DNA of 64,000 nucleotides from Lotus japonicus (lineage: Eukaryota; Streptophyta; Magnoliopsida; Fabales; Fabaceae): contig NC_080043.1 of NCBI RefSeq assembly GCF_012489685.1, positions 41,431,127 through 41,495,126 of the forward strand. The letters run 5' to 3'. Below, in pieces: positions 59,074-64,000 of the stretch; position 1 is the stretch's first letter, and each line of letters starts with the position of its first letter. The notes beneath the pieces are model-generated. The model ran no database searches, was not told the DNA's origin, and saw only the letters and a program-made list of their open reading frames with translations. The translations under genes and the position numbers were made by a program.

Positions 59074-62000
59074 CCGACTACACGAAAAACTATAGCGCAT
59101 GAGAAAAGAGCTTAAGCGCTGAAACCAAGCACGAGGGGCATGTTTGAGGCCGTAGAGGGCCTTGTTCAACCGGCACACATGAGTCGGGAAACGAGGATCA
59201 ATAAAACCAGGAGGCTGCTCCATATAAACAGTTTCACTGAGATGACCATGAAGGAAAGCATTTTTGACATCCAACTGATGAAGTTGTCAATCATTGAGCA
59301 CGGCAAGAGACAAAATAAGGCGTACAGTAGTAGCTTTGACAACAGGACTGAAAGTAAGAGAGTAATCAAACCTTGGAATCTGCGTGAAACCCTGAGCTAC
59401 CAAACGCGCTTTTAAGCGCTCAATAGTGTCGTCACTGTGAAATTTAGTGCGAAAAACCCATTTACTTCCAACAACATTGGTAGTGGAAGGACGAGGAACC
59501 AAAGTCCAAGTAGAATTATTATGAAGAGCAGAAAGTTCATCCTCCATGGCTGCCAACCATTGAGGATGCTTCATAGCAGATTTAAAACCCTTAGGCTCAG
59601 TAACAGTATGTAAAGCAGTAAGAAGACCAGTAGGCTGAGCGTGAACCAAGGCATAACGCGGATTGGGCTTAAAAATACCATTCTGAGATCTAGTCCGGGG
59701 GCGAGCAGCAACAGGAGCAAGAGAAACCTGAGCCAACACCGGAGAAGTAGCCGGTGGTGAAGCAGGAGGAGCCTGAGCCACAATAGTAGGGACTTCTAGC
59801 GGTGCTAGGGAAGTAGGAGCCAAGGTGGGGCATCATCATGAGGAACCGGCGAGGGTGGTGCATCATCGCGAGGATCCTGCAGAACATCTGAGTCATCACA
59901 AGAAGGACAAGACAGAGGACCAGTATGTGGTGAACGCTCCGGAATGACGGGTATAGCAGGTCGTGAAGATGGAGGTGATCCTGCAAACGGTTCATAAAAA
60001 GTAGAGACCAACAAGTCATTAGCGGAAGAGTTAGAACCTGCAAAAGGGAAGAAAAATTCATCAAATTGAGCATGACGGGACACATAGGTCCGAGAAATAG
60101 CTGGATCGAAGCATTTGAATCCCTTGTGGTGACTGCTGTATCCCAAGAATACGCAAGGAGTACTCCAAGGGCTAAACTTATTTTTCATGTATGGACGCAA
60201 GCACGGAAACACCCGACATCCGAAAGGATGCAAATTAGCATACGTAGGCGCAACATGAAATAGAAGCTGAAACGGAATCTGATTAGAGAGCACCTTGGAA
60301 GGGACACGTTTAATTATATATACGGCAGTACTGAATGCATCAACCCAATAGCTAGTAGGGACATGTGAGTGATACAACATAGCAAGACCAAGCTCAACGA
60401 CATGTATGTGTTTCCGTTCAACTCGTCCATTCTGTGCTTGAGTATGAGGGCATGAAAACCGATGAAGCACACCCGAAGAAGCAAACAAAGCCTGAACTTT
60501 GTTATTAGTGAACTCGGTGCCATTATCACTTTGAAAAACTTTGATCGACCGGGAGAATTGATTTTCCACAAATGCTTTGAATCGAACAAGGACATCATAA
60601 AAGTCAGACTTGCGCTTCAATGGATAAAATCAAGTAAACCGGGAAAAGTCATCCACAAAAATAACAAAGTAAGAAAAATCATCAACAGATGCAACAGGAG
60701 ACGGTCCCTACAAATCACAATGGATAAGGTCTAAAACTGCAGAAGCTCGTTTATTATTATCATAAAAGACTAAACGCTTACTCTTAGCCATCTGACAAGA
60801 AGTACAACAGATAGGCTTAGGCAAAATAGATGAAACATTGAAACAACCAAGTTTATGCAATTGTTGAATAATTTCAAAATTGACATGTCCTAATAGTGAG
60901 TGCCACAATTCAAAGGAGGCACGAGGCAATGGAGAACTGGTAGTAAGCAGCGCCTACGATCCTTGGTCAAGCACATAAAGTCCTTTATCACATCGGCCCC
61001 TTCCCAGAACGGAGCCTGTCTGTCGGTTCTGAATAACAAAAGAATCATCGAGGAAAATAGCTTTAGCATTATGGTGACGAGTCAATTTGCTAACAGATAC
61101 AAGATTTTTAGTTAACTGAGGCACAACCAAAACATTAGATAAAGGAACATAATGTGAAACAGAACGAGAACCAATATGAGTAATATGTAAACCAGCCCCA
61201 TTACCAACAAGAACACGATCATTACCAGAGTAGTCCTGAGAGTCCGTCAGCTGAGATAGAGAATGAGTCATATGAGAGGTGGCACCTGTATCCATATACC
61301 AGTCGGAACGGTTTGAGTTGTCCAACAAACAACCCGCAGCAAATGATTGAGCTAAATTGGCAGACTCAGAAGAACGATCCCAACGAACTGGACACTTATC
61401 AACATAGTGACCCTGCTCACGAAAAATTTGACAGCGAGGAGTGTAAGAGCCACGACGACCAGAGCCACCATTATTGCGACGCTGACGAGATCCACCGTTA
61501 GAGTTACCGTGATTTCCACCACGAGAACCTCCACCATAATTGCCACGGTTGCCACTATTGGAAGACTGATTTCCAGAAGAGCGAGTCTGATTGCTTGCAT
61601 GGAAAGTAGCAGGTGGAGGAGTCACTGATTCCTCAAGGGAAGCCTGAAAAATAGCATGGCTCTCGACCTTACAAAGAATGTCAGTAAAGAGAGGTTGGGG
61701 TACCTGATCAAGCTGACCTGTGGAAAAATTTGCATATGAGGGGCCAAGACCACGAAGAAACCAGTGAACTTTGTCATCATTAGCCACAGGAGCACCAATA
61801 GCAGCCAATTGATCACAAATAGTGCAAAACTTCCGTCCATACTCAAAAACGGAGAGGGAACCACGACGCATTAGTTGGAGCTCATCACGAAGACATAGTT
61901 CACGGGCCTTGCTGTGTGAAGCATAAGCAGAATGTAGAGCAGTCCAAACATCCCGGGCAGTGGTAGCACTAAGAGTCTCAGATAAAGCTTCCTCAGTCAG

Positions 62001-62285
62001 GGATGAGAGAAGGAGACTATTGACGTTTCGATCGCGAGCCTGCCACTGAGCAAAAGAAGGATTTGGACCTGGAACAACATTACGCAAACCAGGGGAAACA
62101 ATCTGTGGCACAAACTCCGGCGGTGGATCAACTGTAGGATCAACAATGTCATAAAGATTTTGATTCTGAAGAAGAGCGGTGACCTGTTTACGCCAGAGGA
62201 GAAAATTATCTGGCTTGAGCTTCACTGTAATCATATGAACCAAAGTGTTAAATGACATCGTGGGAGTAGTAGTAATATCAGCCAT
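59074..62285 (-). pseudogene. copia gag-pol polyprotein, copy 2, heavily disrupted
   Basis: Gag starts at 62,285 (MADITTTPTMSFNT) and continues openly through protease (WYMDTGATSHM) to a TAG at 60,954-60,956. The zinc knuckle has lost its second Cys (CQIFREQGHYVDKC). Further nonsense codons are TAG at 60,708-60,710, TGA at 60,630-60,632 and TGA at 59,287-59,289, each where copy 1 has Trp. A frameshift lies near 59,810. Integrase is otherwise complete, including the stretch missing from copy 1. RT reaches only [16 protein letters not shown] before the deletion, so YVDD and RNase H are gone. Confidence 0.9.
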
Positions 62286-62771
62286 AAGGAAATTGCCAAC
62301 TAATCAGATATGGCAATGGTGAGTAATAACAAATCAGGCCTTAAATAAAAGATGACCAAAAAACTTCAACGCTGGCCAAAGAGAAAAGTGGCCAGAAATA
62401 ATAAATAAATAAAATTGGAAGAAAGTTATCCAGAGGGAGCCAATAAAGCTTGTGCAGCGCAGATACCAATTGTCCAGGAAGCCAATAAAAGTAACAATTG
62501 ACGGTGGTGATCCAGAAAAAAAGCAAGCGGTCAAAAGTCAAAGCTGGAAGAGAAAAGTGATGAAATTCAAACCGGCGTGAATCCCAACAGCGGACGGCTG
62601 GCGGCTGACGGTGAGATAGCAGCGCATGGAAAACAAGGTCTGGTGGAGCAGAAATCAGAGGAAGGTGGCAGAAAGCTGCACAGCAGCACTGGAAAATAAA
62701 CAGTAGGGAAAGAAGAAAGTGGCGGCAATGTAGGTTTGGAGACTAGGGTTTCACCCTAAAATCTGATACCA

Positions 62772-62886
62772 TGTAAGATTGGATACTCTCACCACAAATT
62801 GTGTGTGAGGTAGACAATGTTATCTACAATAAAGAAAGTACAGAATATTCTAAAGAATATTCAGAAACATATTACAAAATATATTA
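62772..62886 (-). repeat. 5' LTR of copia copy 2, truncated
   Basis: It starts TGTAAGATTGGATACTCTCA and diverges from the copy-1 LTR at several bases. It loses similarity after ACAAAATATA. Confidence 0.8.
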
Positions 62887-64000
62887 AATACCCTTGAAAC
62901 ATCAGGGGTCAAAAGTGTTTTTTAGCCAAATAGATATTTTACCATTGATGATGTCTATATATTAGAAATTTATCATAATATCTTGATATTATATACTTAT
63001 TAACATTTTTATATATCGGAGCAAATTGACTTATATAATGAGTCAAAGTTTTAAGTCTATTTAGAAATAGATAAATAATGTATTTTAATAACTTAATATC
63101 ATATTGGCTCTCCGACTCTAAGAAATCAACATAATATCGTTTAGTTTCATCTCTACCTAGTAACTTATAATATTATAAGTCTGATTGTTGAAAAATTTAT
63201 TTTAGTATAATTTAACCCGTTAGCTTATAAGTTTGATAGCTTTTGTACAGATAAGTTTGTTAGCAAACGTAAAACACTTGTTGTGAAATAGGTCTTTAAA
63301 TAGGCTACCAGGCCAAGTCAGGCTTTCGAGAAAGCCAGACCAGGCTCGAATAAAAGCCTTTGATCGGCCACAAGTCAGGCTCAAGCCTTAAGATTTTTAA
63401 ACAGGCTAGGCGTATTTACACAAAGCCTACCTAGGCCCAGCGTATTCCCACCCCTAAATTCATGCGTTATGCACGGATGGGATAAAAATACTTTGACGAC
63501 ATATATCATACAATTTTCATATTTTCTCTCTTGTTTTTCTTTTTTAATTATTTGAGGTTTTTTTCTAATTTTAGTAACATTTCTCAAGTATTTTGTTTTT
63601 GCGTCCCCATCCTTGACCCATCTCGATCGGGATTTCAGATACAAGAGAGATTCATTGAGTTTCGCTACACTCCAAAATTAAGATTGCAAGTGTTTCCTCA
63701 ATAGGATGTCTTCTTGATTTAAGCCTTCTTCCCCCGCTTTTCTATCAAGACCTTCTAGTTTACAAGCTATTTCCTTCCCTTCTCGATTCAAGTCATCAAA
63801 CACCTCAAGGTTTCAAGCTTTCAAGCGAGCCTTGAGAGCTTTAAATTTTTCCATTAAGACAATCGACCCCATCCTTGGAATTGCAACCTATTCCAAACAT
63901 CTCCACAAACACTTTCAGTCTTTGGTCCTCGAGCCAACAATTTAAAGTATGGATGGCTTTTGTTCCCTAATTATGATTTGAGTTCCAGACAATAAGGGGA
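62887..64000. other. AT-rich intergenic DNA, no gene seen
   Basis: No coding or RNA feature is supported. The only notable part is the hAT-like end near 63,440. Confidence 0.5.
63300..63456. mobile_element. Right end of a hAT-type element, left end not found
   Basis: Repeats of CAGGC and GCCTA-type words lead to CGTATTCCCACCCCTA, whose complement TAGGGGTGGGAATACG is a typical hAT terminus. No matching 8 bp duplication or left terminus could be found. Confidence 0.35.

Larger units (their letters stand above)
59057..62886 (-). mobile_element. Ale-like copia retrotransposon (copy 2), truncated at both ends
   Basis: It is the same family as the element at 3,981-9,021. The left edge has only 17 bp of 3' LTR (TGTAAGATTGGACACTC) joined directly to RT sequence, so the end of RT and all of RNase H are lost. 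The right LTR (62,772-62,886) follows the LTR of copy 1 for about 115 of 156 bp and then changes to unrelated sequence. The primer-binding site CTGATACCA is at 62,763-62,771. No target duplication can be found. It sits at the broken end of the chromovirus LTR. Confidence 0.88.

Noticed and set aside
62902..63456. A complete hAT-type element between CAGGGGT at 62,904 and the terminus at 63,456
   Set aside because: The flanking 8 bp do not match and the inverted repeat holds for only about seven bases.

Overview
The window is plant nuclear DNA, almost certainly from a dicot and most likely a legume. The evidence is a papain-type cysteine protease gene with a typical plant intron, tRNA-derived SINEs, and plant-type LTR retrotransposons (Ale-like and Sirevirus copia, chromovirus and Tat-like gypsy). 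It is AT-rich and gene-poor. By eye, about 70% of the 64 kb is LTR retrotransposon, often nested. There is one intact host gene (22,303-23,420) and a 3' fragment of a tandem paralogue (46,515-46,821).

Layout. 1-2,960: a probable gypsy LTR end, a long (CA)n/(TA)n microsatellite and two SINEs. 2,970-9,339: a PIF/Harbinger-type element split by a 5.0 kb Ale-like copia (3,981-9,021). 9,346-10,570: a reversed SINE fragment and a MITE. 10,576-18,002: a copia reduced to gag. Its gag is split by a copia-type solo LTR (12,118-16,289), which is itself split by a 2.8 kb chromovirus solo LTR (12,781-15,583). 18,029-19,102: a hAT-type element. 19,730-21,640: a Mutator-like element containing a second one near its end. 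22,188-23,420: promoter and cysteine protease gene. 26,345-26,953: a perfect 302 bp tandem duplication. 27,033-46,514: a Tat-like gypsy element whose gag is split by a 12.0 kb Sirevirus (33,777-45,776), joined at its right edge to the protease paralogue fragment. 49,115-59,056: a non-autonomous chromovirus with 4.4 kb LTRs. 59,057-62,886: a second, decayed Ale-like copia. 62,887-64,000: AT-rich sequence with one hAT-like terminus.

The most unusual observation is a small antisense gene module. The Tat-like gypsy element (30,460-30,849) and the Sirevirus (35,765-36,157) both carry a roughly 130-residue, coiled-coil-like ORF in the antisense orientation. The two proteins are about half identical, and upstream boxes plus a TATA box are conserved with nearly fixed spacing. 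The two carriers belong to different superfamilies. The Tat-like element also carries a larger, spliced antisense ORF of about 636 residues.

Every retrotransposon gag-pol here is broken by nonsense codons, frameshifts or deletions, so none looks autonomous. Boundaries given with target-site duplications were read directly. Superfamily and lineage names rest on motif recognition and were not checked by database search.
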